Notes: generated by a model from the letters alone, not told the origin. Positions 6,980 through 16,008 are shown, counted from the stretch's first letter. The stretch is DNA of 19,996 nt from JBGSUZ01 sp043770095 (GCA_043770095.1 JAYVIR010000080.1:1-19996); one strand, 5' to 3'. Numbers and translations: made by a program.

Positions 6980-9031
6980 ATGTCATTTAAATTTAAAAAA
7001 ATTAGCACAAAATTGATCACTGTCATTGTATTGTCTGCAGTATTTAGTTCAGCGGTTATTGGTGGCGCAGGGCTTATTTATGGTGCAAAAAGCATCAAAA
7101 AAGAGACCGTTTTAAGCATCAGCAATATGACCGCGACATATGCTGAGAAATTTAACGAACAGTTAGCTTTCTCGGAAAATGCGGTGAATTATTTAAAAAT
7201 TGCTTTAGAAGCTGGCATTGATTCGAAAGGAACAACGGTTGATTGGAATCCATTTGATGCGACCTCAAAGGTTTTTCTAAAGAAGTATTCTGAAAATACA
7301 GCGGGCGTACTCAGTGCTTATCTTTTAATCGATCCAGCTGTAACGGGCGGCATTCATGGTGGCTGGTATGTTAAGGATGGGGAAGCCAATACCTACAGTG
7401 AGGAAATTCTAAAATACACTTCGAACAAAGCTTTATCAGATGAAATCGTTAAGCTGAGTGAGTCTGAAGGGAAATGGTCAGAGAAATACTATGATGCAAC
7501 GCTTAAAAAACAAGTCATTTCATACATATTACCAGTGCTAAAAGATGGTAAAAAGATAGGCATTATCGGAATGGATCTCAATTTTGAATTGTTTTCAAAA
7601 CCACTGTCCGACATAAAAGTATTGGACAGTGGTTATGCGTTTTTACTTGACGATCAATTAAAGTTCCTTGTTCATTCTAAATATGATGAAAAGGATTCGT
7701 TGTCTACCATTGATAATGGTGCATTAAAGGATGCCGCTACTAAAATAAGTGCTTCTGAGTCAGGCATATCAGAATATACTTTAAACGGGGAAAATCGAAT
7801 TATAAGTTATCAAAAATTAGCAAATGGCTGGTACTTATGTTTAGAACCTATGTATAGCGAGATATTTGCATCTGTTACATCACTCACCAACCTCATGGGG
7901 TTAATCATTTTAGGAAGCATACTCTTATTTTCTATCATTGGATATTTGGTTGCTAAGAGTATGTCTAGACCAATTGTAGCACTTCAAAACGCCTTTAAAA
8001 AAGCCGCCGATAACGACTTGACGGCTTTAGTCGAAGTAAATTCAATAGATGAAATTGGTCAGGCTTCAGAAAATTTTAATGCGATGATGGCACAAATGAG
8101 AATGCTTGTCAAAGAAATCGATCATTCATGTCTCATTGTTTCAAGATCAACGACGCAGTTAAATCAAACCACCACTCAGACTTCTGAGGTCATTACTGAA
8201 ATTGCCGCGAGCATGGAGACTATTGCACAAAGTGCTTCTATCCAAGCTCAAACAGCAAGTGAAACAGAACATCAAGCTGAGTCACTTGGCATTGAGATCA
8301 TTGGTGTGGCAAAAGGGAGCAAACGCATGAGTGCTGCAGCAGATCAAGTAAAAAGCATTAGCATTCAAGGGACTCATATTGTGGATCATCTGGTTCGTAA
8401 AAATGAAGAAAAATCAGAACAGTCAGTGGCCGTATTTGAAGCCATCAATGTGAATAATAAGAGCGCGCAAGAAATAGGCAGTATTATTGAGACGGTTGTA
8501 GGGATTGCCAAGCAAACCAATTTATTGGCTTTAAATGCTTCTATAGAAGCTGCAAGAGCAGGAGAACACGGACGAGGATTTACCGTTGTTGCAGAAGAAG
8601 TCAAAAAATTAGCAGAAGAATCCACTTCTGCTGTTGAAGAAATAAAACATCTCATCTATAACATGCAAAGCCAGTCAAGTCATACCGTGGTTATTCTTGA
8701 AGGGATTAAAACTTTAGAAACAGAACAAACGCAGATGATTAGTAACACTCAAACTGCGTTTGAAAATATAATGAACAATCTAAGTGAGCTCATTGTTGAG
8801 GCAACACAGTTAGAAGAACGCAGCCTCAATATGGACATTCATAAAAATGCCGTACTCTCACTGGTTTCTAAAATTTCATCAGCCTCTCAAGAAGTTGCCG
8901 CCTCCACTCAGGAGATGACGTCTAATACAGAAGAAGGCGCTGCGTCTATTGAAGAAATTTCTGAACAAATGTCAACGCTTGAAACGATGATGATTCGATT
9001 AAAGGAACAGGTTAGTCATTTTAAGCTCTAA
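6980..9031 (+). CDS. Methyl-accepting chemotaxis protein, dCache sensor
   Basis: The 683-aa protein is a transmembrane chemoreceptor. It has a first membrane helix (about 11-34), an extracellular sensor of about 265 residues with the size and pattern of a double Cache domain, a second helix (about 303-325), a HAMP linker (about 322-375) and a long coiled signalling domain. The hairpin tip that binds CheA and CheW is intact: AKQTNLLALNASIEAARAGEHGRGF (about 509-533), followed by VVAEEVKKLAEES. I do not see the R-x-W-Y amino-acid-binding signature of dCache receptors, so the ligand is open. The C-terminus lacks a CheR-tethering pentapeptide. AGGAGG lies 7 nt before the chosen ATG; an earlier overlapping ATG is out of frame. 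It is a lone gene between two terminators, not near che or fla genes. Confidence 0.93.
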   Translation: MSFKFKKISTKLITVIVLSAVFSSAVIGGAGLIYGAKSIKKETVLSISNMTATYAEKFNEQLAFSENAVNYLKIALEAGIDSKGTTVDWNPFDATSKVFLKKYSENTAGVLSAYLLIDPAVTGGIHGGWYVKDGEANTYSEEILKYTSNKALSDEIVKLSESEGKWSEKYYDATLKKQVISYILPVLKDGKKIGIIGMDLNFELFSKPLSDIKVLDSGYAFLLDDQLKFLVHSKYDEKDSLSTIDNGALKDAATKISASESGISEYTLNGENRIISYQKLANGWYLCLEPMYSEIFASVTSLTNLMGLIILGSILLFSIIGYLVAKSMSRPIVALQNAFKKAADNDLTALVEVNSIDEIGQASENFNAMMAQMRMLVKEIDHSCLIVSRSTTQLNQTTTQTSEVITEIAASMETIAQSASIQAQTASETEHQAESLGIEIIGVAKGSKRMSAAADQVKSISIQGTHIVDHLVRKNEEKSEQSVAVFEAINVNNKSAQEIGSIIETVVGIAKQTNLLALNASIEAARAGEHGRGFTVVAEEVKKLAEESTSAVEEIKHLIYNMQSQSSHTVVILEGIKTLETEQTQMISNTQTAFENIMNNLSELIVEATQLEERSLNMDIHKNAVLSLVSKISSASQEVAASTQEMTSNTEEGAASIEEISEQMSTLETMMIRLKEQVSHFKL

Positions 9032-9036
9032 TCATA

Positions 9037-9075
9037 AAAAAATCCTCTCAATGGACTTAATTGAGAGGATTTTTT
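9037..9075. terminator. Bidirectional terminator between chemoreceptor and MMPL genes
   Basis: A perfect 16-bp stem (9037-9052 with 9060-9075) surrounds a 7-nt loop, with A-tracts and T-tracts at the two ends. It serves both the plus-strand chemoreceptor gene and the minus-strand transporter gene. Confidence 0.9.
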
Positions 9076-9093
9076 GTTCGCAGCCAATTTGCT

Positions 9094-12000
9094 TTATTTT
9101 CTTACAAGTTTTAACCTTTCACCAATCGAAATGAGAGCAGGTATGACAATTGGCAAGAGAATAGTGCTAAGGAGAACCAATCCAGTGACCACGCAAATGG
9201 AAAGTTCCATTAGAACATGTAGATTAGATGGATAAAGTGTCGCAAAGGTTCCGGCTAAAATAATAGCAGCGGATATGACCACGCCACCCGTATTTTTGGC
9301 AGCCATGATGATGGCGTCTTTTGGGTTTTGATTGGGGTATTCATTAAAGCGAGCCATTAGGAAAATGCTATAATCTACGCCAAGTGCCGCAATGACGACA
9401 AAGGAGAAGAATGGCACATTCCAAGACAGACCATCCATTTCTGGGAATAATCGAGTTGCTAGGAACGCAGTCACGGACAGTGCGCTGTAGTAAGCTACTA
9501 GCAATGAGCCAACAATATAGACTGGAATCCAGAAAGCTCTAATGACCAGAACAAGCAAAATGAAAATACAAATCAAAACGATAATTTGCGTAAAGACGAT
9601 GTCATGTGAGGCAATTTTATTTAAGTCGTTGGTATGCGCAGTTGGACCGGTTAAGCCAAATGAAGCATCCGAGAGTACGGTACCTTGTAATTCGGTTTTT
9701 ACGATGCCGCTCAGTTCATCAATCAGCTGAATTGATTCCGCTGAATAGGGGTCTGAGTCGAGGTTGACCGTAATCTTGGCAATTTTTCGATCTTCTGATA
9801 AATAGACGTCAAACATTTTTTCTAAATCAGCGGTACCAAATGCTTCATTTGGAATATAGAAACCTTTTGTATTGGTAAGTTGTGTTAAGAAATCATTGGT
9901 CTTGTTAATGCCGTCATAAATGCTGCTAAGACCATCACTGCTTTTATTGATGCCATCTTTGAGCTCGGTCATGCCACTACTTAAAGTGCTTAAGCCTGTG
10001 TAAAGTGCCTCTTGGCCTGTCTTTATTTTTGCGGCGCCTGCTTGCAGTTGAAGGAGACTGTCAATGACCGTTTTCTGACCGGCACTACCTTGTCGAAGAC
10101 CAGCTGCTAAGCCAGCTTCACCTTTTTCTAAAGCGTTGATGCCTTGAACCAATGGTGACTCTGGGCTTGTACTCGTAGTAATGGTTTTCAAACCGCCGTT
10201 TAATTTGTCTAAACCAGAGGTCAAACTGTCATAATTACCATTAGCAGTATTCAGGCCAGTTGTCAGCGCATCCACTCCGCCAGATAATTTGCCTAATAAA
10301 ACTTTTAGCGTGGCAACATCCGCATCATTGGGAAGTTTTTTATCAATCATGGAAACGGATGCGTTCATCATCCCAACCACTGCTTTTATTTGAGCAAGGC
10401 ACTCAGGCATTGCCTTATAGCCTTGTCCAAGAGACACATATCCCTTTTGAACAGTTGTCATATTGTCTGAAATACTTTGGAGTCCGCTGTTAATCGATGT
10501 TACGCCAGTTTTAAGTTGGCTAATCCCTGCTGATAATTGATCAGCACCATTTGCACCTTGGTCAATGCCAGCATTTATTTTTTTGAGACCGCTAGAAACG
10601 GCGCCGATGCCATTTTCAAGACTGCCTGTTCCTATAGAAAGGTCTTTTACGCCTGAGAAATCAGGTGATGTGAGCTTGCTGTCAATCTGTTTTAGGCCAT
10701 CATTAATTTTACCGACGCCGTCATTGGCAGAACTTAGCCCATCGATGACTGTTCGGGTCTGAGAATTGGTATAAAAATTCTCAATGGGTTCGCCTTTTGG
10801 TTGTGTAACACTGGAAACTTGTTCAACGCCTTTTACCATTTTGAGTTTATTGGTTAAGGTGTCAATCACTGATAAGGCCTCATTGTTGTCCATTGGATTT
10901 TTATTTTCAATGACAATGGTGGTTGGCATCGCTTTTCCTCTGCCAAATTTATCGGCAATCAAATTAAAACCTTTTACGGAAGGCGTGTCTGAACTTAAAT
11001 CTTTAAGGCTATCAAAGGATAAGGTAGCGCTGTTAAAAAGTATGACGGGAATGAGAATTGCAGAAACAACTGCAAGAGAAATTGCTGGGTGTTTGACAGA
11101 GGCTGAAGTGACTGCTTCCCATACTTTACTTTCTTTATGTCCCTCAACGTCATGAGACGGCCAAAAGAGTCTTCGAGCTAAAAATTTCATCAATATTGGT
11201 GTTAAAGTGACCAATTCCAATAATAGAACCGCTATGCCGATGGCAACCGCATTTGCTGAGCGGTAGATCGCAAATTGCACAAAACTGAGGCTGGCAAAGG
11301 CTGTAAATACGGTTAGACCACTGAACAGCAAAGTCTTTCCAGCTGTTTTATAGGTATTGATAATGGCCTCATCTATGGAATCACCATGACTGAGTTCTTC
11401 TTTAAATCGGTTAAACAGAAGGATATTATAATCGGTTCCAATACCAAATAGCACAAGTATGACAAACATTTGCGTCAAACTAGTAACAGGGAAATCAAAC
11501 GCATTGATTAAGAAGCCGATGATGCCCATGGAACAGATATAGGAAACCCCAACCGCAAGCAGTGAGACAAACGGGGTTACAACTGAGCGGAACATAATGA
11601 TCAATACCACGAGAATGAAAATGACTGTGAGTATGCCACTTTTTTCAACGCCTTTGTTAGAGACTTCTAAATAGTCATTGTTAATGGCAAGTTCACCAGT
11701 AATATAGTGAGGTACTTTTACATCGGCTAGCGCTTCTTTAAAGCCATTTATAATGGTTTTACTGTCGCTTGTGCCTCTTTCATAAGTTGCTTGCACGATG
11801 AGAGTCGTTCCGTCTTTTGAAATCATTTGTTCTTTTGCTTGTGGCGTGTTGAACGGATCTGTGATTTTGTTGATTTTAAGTTCTGACTTATGGGCATTTA
11901 ATGTGTTGACGCCCTTTTGAATATCGATCAGTTCTGTCTGTGATAATTTATGGGTGTCGTTAAAAACAAAAATAGCAGTATCACCTTTTGCAGAACCCAT

Positions 12001-12168
12001 TTTATTAAGCATTTTTGAGGCAACGATAGAAGGGGATTCATCGCTGATGAACGCTTGGCTTTTATGATTGAGAATGTCTTTTAGATTGGGTTGGTTGATG
12101 GCAAATAATACGGTTGCTAGAATCCAAAATGCCAATAGTGCCCAACGCATTTTTAATATGCTTTTCAT
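9094..12168 (-). CDS. MMPL/RND-family transporter with YhgE-like repeat domain
   Basis: The 1024-aa protein has one N-terminal membrane helix, a first extracellular domain, a membrane block (about 175-350), a long second extracellular domain, and a second block (about 830-1015). Each block carries the MMPL proton-relay motif: GTDYNILLFNRF (about 243-256) and GVDYSIFLMARF (about 925-940). The second extracellular domain (about 470-760) is filled with short degenerate repeats of the kind GLxxINxGLxxI, as in YhgE/Pip-type proteins, probably a long helical stalk or coil. Family members export lipids, siderophores, peptides or drugs by proton antiport. AGGAG lies just before the ATG, inside the end of the upstream tetR gene, 6 nt after its stop. 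It is regulated with tetR from one promoter. The substrate is not known. Confidence 0.92.
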   Translation of the reverse strand: MKSILKMRWALLAFWILATVLFAINQPNLKDILNHKSQAFISDESPSIVASKMLNKMGSAKGDTAIFVFNDTHKLSQTELIDIQKGVNTLNAHKSELKINKITDPFNTPQAKEQMISKDGTTLIVQATYERGTSDSKTIINGFKEALADVKVPHYITGELAINNDYLEVSNKGVEKSGILTVIFILVVLIIMFRSVVTPFVSLLAVGVSYICSMGIIGFLINAFDFPVTSLTQMFVILVLFGIGTDYNILLFNRFKEELSHGDSIDEAIINTYKTAGKTLLFSGLTVFTAFASLSFVQFAIYRSANAVAIGIAVLLLELVTLTPILMKFLARRLFWPSHDVEGHKESKVWEAVTSASVKHPAISLAVVSAILIPVILFNSATLSFDSLKDLSSDTPSVKGFNLIADKFGRGKAMPTTIVIENKNPMDNNEALSVIDTLTNKLKMVKGVEQVSSVTQPKGEPIENFYTNSQTRTVIDGLSSANDGVGKINDGLKQIDSKLTSPDFSGVKDLSIGTGSLENGIGAVSSGLKKINAGIDQGANGADQLSAGISQLKTGVTSINSGLQSISDNMTTVQKGYVSLGQGYKAMPECLAQIKAVVGMMNASVSMIDKKLPNDADVATLKVLLGKLSGGVDALTTGLNTANGNYDSLTSGLDKLNGGLKTITTSTSPESPLVQGINALEKGEAGLAAGLRQGSAGQKTVIDSLLQLQAGAAKIKTGQEALYTGLSTLSSGMTELKDGINKSSDGLSSIYDGINKTNDFLTQLTNTKGFYIPNEAFGTADLEKMFDVYLSEDRKIAKITVNLDSDPYSAESIQLIDELSGIVKTELQGTVLSDASFGLTGPTAHTNDLNKIASHDIVFTQIIVLICIFILLVLVIRAFWIPVYIVGSLLVAYYSALSVTAFLATRLFPEMDGLSWNVPFFSFVVIAALGVDYSIFLMARFNEYPNQNPKDAIIMAAKNTGGVVISAAIILAGTFATLYPSNLHVLMELSICVVTGLVLLSTILLPIVIPALISIGERLKLVRK

Positions 12169-12174
12169 GAATGG

Positions 12175-12876
12175 TTACTCCTTAGGAAGCTCAACGCTTA
12201 TATTAAGTAGGGATAGGTCCGTGCAGATAATCTCTTCAATGCATTTTTCGATGTTTAGCGCATTGTAGTTGACTCTTAGTGCTTGTAGGTTGTAAATGGT
12301 GAGCGAATAAGCCGCATCTGTGAGTCTGCCGGCATTAGAATTTTGCAGCCACTCCATAATGACGTTATAAAGTGTGCCAATAAAGGCCAATGCGCATATT
12401 TTTACATTAGGAATGTCGATTTGCTCAGAGGCTTTCATTTGATTGAAATAACCAGCGGTATAGTCGACAAACTGTTGAGTGACTTCGGTGCGTTTTTGTT
12501 CAAAAGTTGGGTTTAAGCCGACGGACTCGATGAGCATAATTTTGGCCAACGGTTTGTTTAAATCAATCACTTTTAAGAAAAATGCAATGGCTTTGCCAAA
12601 TCCCAAATCAATTTGATTGTCGAAATTTTGAAAAGCGTTGCAGAGTGTTTCATAAAAAGCCTCTGAGACTTCATCGTAAACGATGGCAAACAAGTCTTCT
12701 TTATTTTTGAAATAGAAATAGAAAGTGCCGACTGAAATATCAGCTGCTTCGACAACTTCTTTGACGGTTGTATTGTGATAGCCGCTTGCAGAAAATACTT
12801 TAATGGCAGTGTGTATGATGTGTTTCTTTTTTAAATCTTTTCTTTCCTGTGTTTCTTTGGAACTCTTATAAGCCAT
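12175..12876 (-). CDS. TetR/AcrR-family repressor of the MMPL operon
   Basis: The regulator has 233 aa when started at ATG 12876, which has GAGGG 7 nt upstream; the longer reading frame would begin with a TTG lacking a binding site. The N-terminal helix-turn-helix (about 22-66) is typical: HTAIKVFSASGYHNTTVKEVVEAADISVGTFYFYF is split here as AIKVFSASGYHNTTV, then VVEAADISVG and TFYFYFKNKEDLF. The C-terminal two thirds is helical and variable, as expected for the ligand and dimer domain. It is the first gene of the operon with the transporter 6 nt downstream, and a 30-bp palindrome lies directly after the promoter -10. This arrangement implies that it represses itself and the transporter until an exported compound binds. 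Confidence 0.93.
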   Translation of the reverse strand: MAYKSSKETQERKDLKKKHIIHTAIKVFSASGYHNTTVKEVVEAADISVGTFYFYFKNKEDLFAIVYDEVSEAFYETLCNAFQNFDNQIDLGFGKAIAFFLKVIDLNKPLAKIMLIESVGLNPTFEQKRTEVTQQFVDYTAGYFNQMKASEQIDIPNVKICALAFIGTLYNVIMEWLQNSNAGRLTDAAYSLTIYNLQALRVNYNALNIEKCIEEIICTDLSLLNISVELPKE

Positions 12877-12913
12877 TGGGTGCCCTCTTTTCAAAATTAT
12901 TTGAATGTTTTTA

Positions 12914-12943
12914 AAGCATAGAATGACGTGTCATTTTATGCTT
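12914..12943. promoter_or_regulatory. TetR operator: 30-bp palindrome
   Basis: The two 14-base arms match at 13 of 14 positions around a central GT: AAGCATAGAATGAC on the left and GTCATTTTATGCTT on the right. It begins one base past the -10 element of the minus-strand tetR promoter and covers the predicted transcript start. A bound TetR dimer (or pair of dimers) here would block transcription. Confidence 0.8.
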
Positions 12944-12973
12944 ATTATAGTCTCTGCCGAATAAAATTGTCAA
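12944..12973 (-). promoter_or_regulatory. Near-consensus sigma-A promoter of the tetR-MMPL operon
   Basis: On the minus strand a perfect TTGACA (12968-12973) and a perfect TATAAT (12944-12949) are separated by 18 bp. This should be a strong promoter, which makes repression by the adjacent palindrome the likely control point. Its -35 region lies back to back with the plus-strand promoter of the GGDEF/HD-GYP gene. Confidence 0.85.
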
Positions 12974-12994
12974 CTAATTAAATCGGTAATTTTT

Positions 12995-13023
12995 TTGTGA
13001 AATTTATTTTAAGTGGGTATAAG
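12995..13023 (+). promoter_or_regulatory. Promoter of the PAS-GGDEF-HD-GYP gene
   Basis: TTGTGA (12995-13000) and TATAAG (13018-13023) are spaced 17 bp. The predicted transcript start (about 13030) falls after the GTG at 13013 and at the ATG at 13028, supporting the start codon at 13067. Confidence 0.55.
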
Positions 13024-13066
13024 TAAAATGTCCGTAAAAAATGATTGCAAGGAGGTTTCACTGAAT

Positions 13067-14896
13067 ATGACAAAGAAACAGATTACGCCATCTATTGGAG
13101 CACTCCAATTGAAGAGTGAGGAACAATATCGTCTTCTTTTTGAATACGCAGTAGAAGCCATTATTGTCATCCAAGATTCTCGTATCAAAATTTGCAATCC
13201 AATGTCGGAACTCGTAACGGGTTATAACCGAGATGAATTATTAGCATTGCCATTTTCATCATTAGTTTTTCCTGAGGATTTACCGGGTGGCATCGATTTT
13301 CATGATAAAAGACTGATTGGAGAAAATCAGAATTTGAAATATCAATTTCGAATTATTCGAAAAGATGGTGAAATAAGATGGGTGGAATCAGGGGGCATAT
13401 TAATTAATTGGAATGATGAACCCGCTACTTTAAATTTTGTTATTGATATCACTGAGCGTAAGGTTGCGGAAGATGCACTTAAGAAAAGTGAAGAGATGTA
13501 TAGATTACTGACTGAATACGCCTCAGATGTGATTTGGATATTTAATCTAGATAGAGCAAAGTTTACCTATGTTAGCCCCGCGGTATTGCAATTAAGAGGG
13601 TATACTGCAGAAGAAGCGATGATGCAAACTTTAGAGGAATCCATAGTCGCTGAGTTTGTAGAAGTTGTAAACGAAAGAATTGCAAAATATCTCCAAGAAT
13701 TTTTATCAAATCCAATAGAGCCTAAAGTTTACTACAATGAAATTAGACAACCTTGTAAAGATGGTCGAATTATTTGGGTAGAGGTTTCTACAAAATATAA
13801 ATACAATGAATTTGGCGAAATTGACATCATAGGTGTCAGTCGAAATATAGAAAATCGTAAAAAAGCGGAAGAACAAATTTTGTATTTAAGTTATTTTGAT
13901 CAATTGACTGGTCTTTATAACAGGCGATTTTATGAAGAAGAATTAAAACGGTTAGATACAATCAGAAACTTACCTATTACGTTGGTGATGGCAGATGTTA
14001 ATGGTCTTAAACTTACAAATGATGCATTTGGACATGTTGTTGGAGATAAACTTTTAAAAGAGGTTGCTCATTTCTTAAAAAAAATGTCTCGCTCAGATGA
14101 TATAGTTGCTCGAACGGGTGGAGATGAATTCGTCATTTTGCTACCTAAAACAACCTCTAGTGAAGCTGAAATTGTGGTTACCCGACTTCAAGAAGCGATC
14201 AGTGGAGCAACCATTGACGAAGTTGTTGTTTCCGTTTCGTTTGGCTGGGCAACGAAAAAAGAAATTCACGAAACATTGGAAACTATTTTTACGAAGGCTG
14301 AAGACTTTATGTACCGAAGAAAACTATTTGAAAGCAGTAACATGAAAAGTGAAACGATTAAGTTAATTATTAAGACACTATTTGAAAAGGATTGGCGTGA
14401 GCAAAGGCATTGCGAAAATGTGAGTGAATACTGCAAAAAAACAGGGCAAGCGATGGGATTGGGCAAAAAAGAAATTGATGAACTCGGAGTACTTGGTCTT
14501 TTCCATGATATTGGTAAAATTGGTATCAGTGACGAGCTTCTGAATAAACCTGAGCCACTTGAGGCGCATGAATGGAGAGAAATCAAGAAGCATTCTGAAA
14601 CGGGGTATCAAATTCTAAAGTCTGTTAATGAATTTGTTTATATTGCTGAATTTGTTTTATCCCATCACGAACGGATGGATGGCACAGGGTATCCAAGAGG
14701 TCTAACTGGCGATCGAATTCCCCTTCAATCGAAAATTTTAAGTGTTGCAGAAGCTTATGATTCAATGGTTCATGATCACTTGTATAGAAAAGAAATAAGC
14801 AAAGAAGAAGCGATTAAATTATTGATTGAAAATGTAGGCACTCAGTTTGATGAGCGTGTGGTAAGTATTTTCATTGATAAAGTTATAGGCAAATAA
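13067..14896 (+). CDS. PAS-PAS-GGDEF-HD-GYP c-di-GMP cyclase/phosphodiesterase
   Basis: With ATG 13067 (AAGGAGG 11 nt upstream) the protein has 609 aa and no membrane helices. Two PAS domains (about 19-135 and 143-270), each ending in the PAC-type DITERK / NIENRK linker, precede a diguanylate cyclase domain with the intact motif GGDEF (351-355) and an upstream RSDD inhibitory site spaced five residues from it. The C-terminal HD-GYP domain has HDIGK (H480, D481) and HHERMDGTGYP (H533, H534, G541-Y542-P543), all residues needed for metal binding and c-di-GMP hydrolysis. It could therefore both make and break c-di-GMP in response to a cytoplasmic signal, with the product-binding site limiting synthesis. 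The next gene follows after 12 nt. Starts at 13013 (GTG) and 13028 (ATG) are in frame but lack binding sites. Confidence 0.92.
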   Translation: MTKKQITPSIGALQLKSEEQYRLLFEYAVEAIIVIQDSRIKICNPMSELVTGYNRDELLALPFSSLVFPEDLPGGIDFHDKRLIGENQNLKYQFRIIRKDGEIRWVESGGILINWNDEPATLNFVIDITERKVAEDALKKSEEMYRLLTEYASDVIWIFNLDRAKFTYVSPAVLQLRGYTAEEAMMQTLEESIVAEFVEVVNERIAKYLQEFLSNPIEPKVYYNEIRQPCKDGRIIWVEVSTKYKYNEFGEIDIIGVSRNIENRKKAEEQILYLSYFDQLTGLYNRRFYEEELKRLDTIRNLPITLVMADVNGLKLTNDAFGHVVGDKLLKEVAHFLKKMSRSDDIVARTGGDEFVILLPKTTSSEAEIVVTRLQEAISGATIDEVVVSVSFGWATKKEIHETLETIFTKAEDFMYRRKLFESSNMKSETIKLIIKTLFEKDWREQRHCENVSEYCKKTGQAMGLGKKEIDELGVLGLFHDIGKIGISDELLNKPEPLEAHEWREIKKHSETGYQILKSVNEFVYIAEFVLSHHERMDGTGYPRGLTGDRIPLQSKILSVAEAYDSMVHDHLYRKEISKEEAIKLLIENVGTQFDERVVSIFIDKVIGK

Positions 14897-14908
14897 TGAG
14901 GTGTCAAT

Positions 14909-15478
14909 ATGAAATACGTTGCATTATTACGAGGCGTTAATGTAGGTAGTAAGAATCGGGTTAAAATGGAGAACTTGAAGAACTGCTTTAAACTGTTGCA
15001 ATTTAAAGATATTAGAACTTATCTCCAAAGTGGGAATATCGTGTTTGAATATTCACAGGAAGAACCTAAAATATTGGAATCATTAATTGAGAAGGCGTTA
15101 AGCCAATCCTTAGAAATAGAAACAAAGGTTCTTATAAAGACGGTTGAAGAGATGGCATCAATAGAAGAAACATATCCATTCGAGGAAAAATTGGAATTTT
15201 CAAAGAGTCAAATTTATGTAACTTTTTTATCTGACTTACCTGAACAAAACTATGTGTTAGCAATGAATTCATCAGTATATACAGATTCTGAGACCTGTTT
15301 GGATTGCTATCGTATTGTAGGAAAAATGATTTATGTTTATTGTGAAAGTGGATACTCAAAAACAATTTTCAACAATGCTTTTTTTGAGAAAAAACTAAAA
15401 ATTTTATCAACAACAAGAAATTGGAAAACGACCACACAATTAATCAATCTATTAAAAGCAATTGTTCCTGAAAAATGA
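14909..15478 (+). CDS. DUF1697 family protein
   Basis: The 189-aa protein opens with MKYVALLRGVNVGSKNRVKM and continues with an LQSGNIVFE strand, the hallmark of DUF1697; the end (KILSTTRNWKTTTQLINLL) also matches the family, in which TxRNWxTVxKL is conserved. Length is normal. The function of DUF1697 proteins is unknown; they are soluble alpha/beta proteins common in bacteria. The start has a GAGGTG site and lies 12 nt after the GGDEF/HD-GYP stop, so the two are probably cotranscribed, but DUF1697 genes turn up in many contexts and a functional link to c-di-GMP is not implied. Confidence 0.88.
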   Translation: MKYVALLRGVNVGSKNRVKMENLKNCFKLLQFKDIRTYLQSGNIVFEYSQEEPKILESLIEKALSQSLEIETKVLIKTVEEMASIEETYPFEEKLEFSKSQIYVTFLSDLPEQNYVLAMNSSVYTDSETCLDCYRIVGKMIYVYCESGYSKTIFNNAFFEKKLKILSTTRNWKTTTQLINLLKAIVPEK

Positions 15479-16008
15479 TTGACTGTTATATTATCTGTTG
15501 GGCTTTTTTTAATTCAATTTAGAATAGTTAGATTAAAAATAAATTGGGTATGCGCTACGAAATACTATTCTTATTATGGCCATAGTTGGTGTTTCCCAAC
15601 GGAAGCAACAGCAACGCTTGTATTGTTTAGATTTTTCTATTACTTCTTTCCGTTCGTATCATGCGCATTGTTAGCGGCTCTTGAAATGATTCCAAAAGGT
15701 GATGCGTTTACAAGTCCAATAGAATTACCAAGTACATTTACCAATTTTTCTAAACAATTCCCATCAATAAAAATCAAATTGATATTTTCAAAGATTTTAC
15801 CGTAATCTCCTTATGGTTACTCATGTTGGTAGGTGCGCGTTATGATTGCCCCTTCTATTACCCTTGCTTTGCCAGAACGGAGTCGTTTTCGGTTGATCTT
15901 ATGAGATTCTTAAAAGACACTCAATAGCAGTATGGAATATCTCTTCATTCAAATTTTGCAATTGAGCAACTAAACATAACAGCAAACGAATAATAGGAGA
16001 CGGAGATT
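15479..16008. other. 530-bp stretch without a convincing gene
   Basis: No reading frame here has a start with a good binding site. A 108-codon plus-strand frame begins at TTG directly after the upstream stop and reads like an antisense shadow (many F, Y, S, P). On the minus strand two open blocks, about 15640-15810 (56 codons, no ATG) and about 15899-16000 (about 33 codons, no ATG), have more protein-like composition but are separated by stops. This could be the remains of a minus-strand gene or plain noncoding DNA. The terminator for the upstream gene was not clear either. Confidence 0.4.

Noticed and set aside
10784..11155. 123-codon plus-strand frame inside the MMPL gene
   Set aside because: It is antisense to a well-supported 1024-aa protein and has no own signals.
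12877..12894. Longer N-terminus for the TetR regulator (TTG start)
   Set aside because: The ATG at 12876 has a GAGGG site at the right distance, while the TTG has none; the binding site itself would be inside the longer frame.
13013..13066. Longer N-terminus for the GGDEF/HD-GYP protein (GTG 13013 or ATG 13028)
   Set aside because: Neither has a binding site, and both lie at or before the predicted transcript start.
15479..15805. 108-codon plus-strand reading frame after the DUF1697 gene
   Set aside because: It starts with TTG right after the stop, has no binding site, and its composition looks like an antisense shadow.
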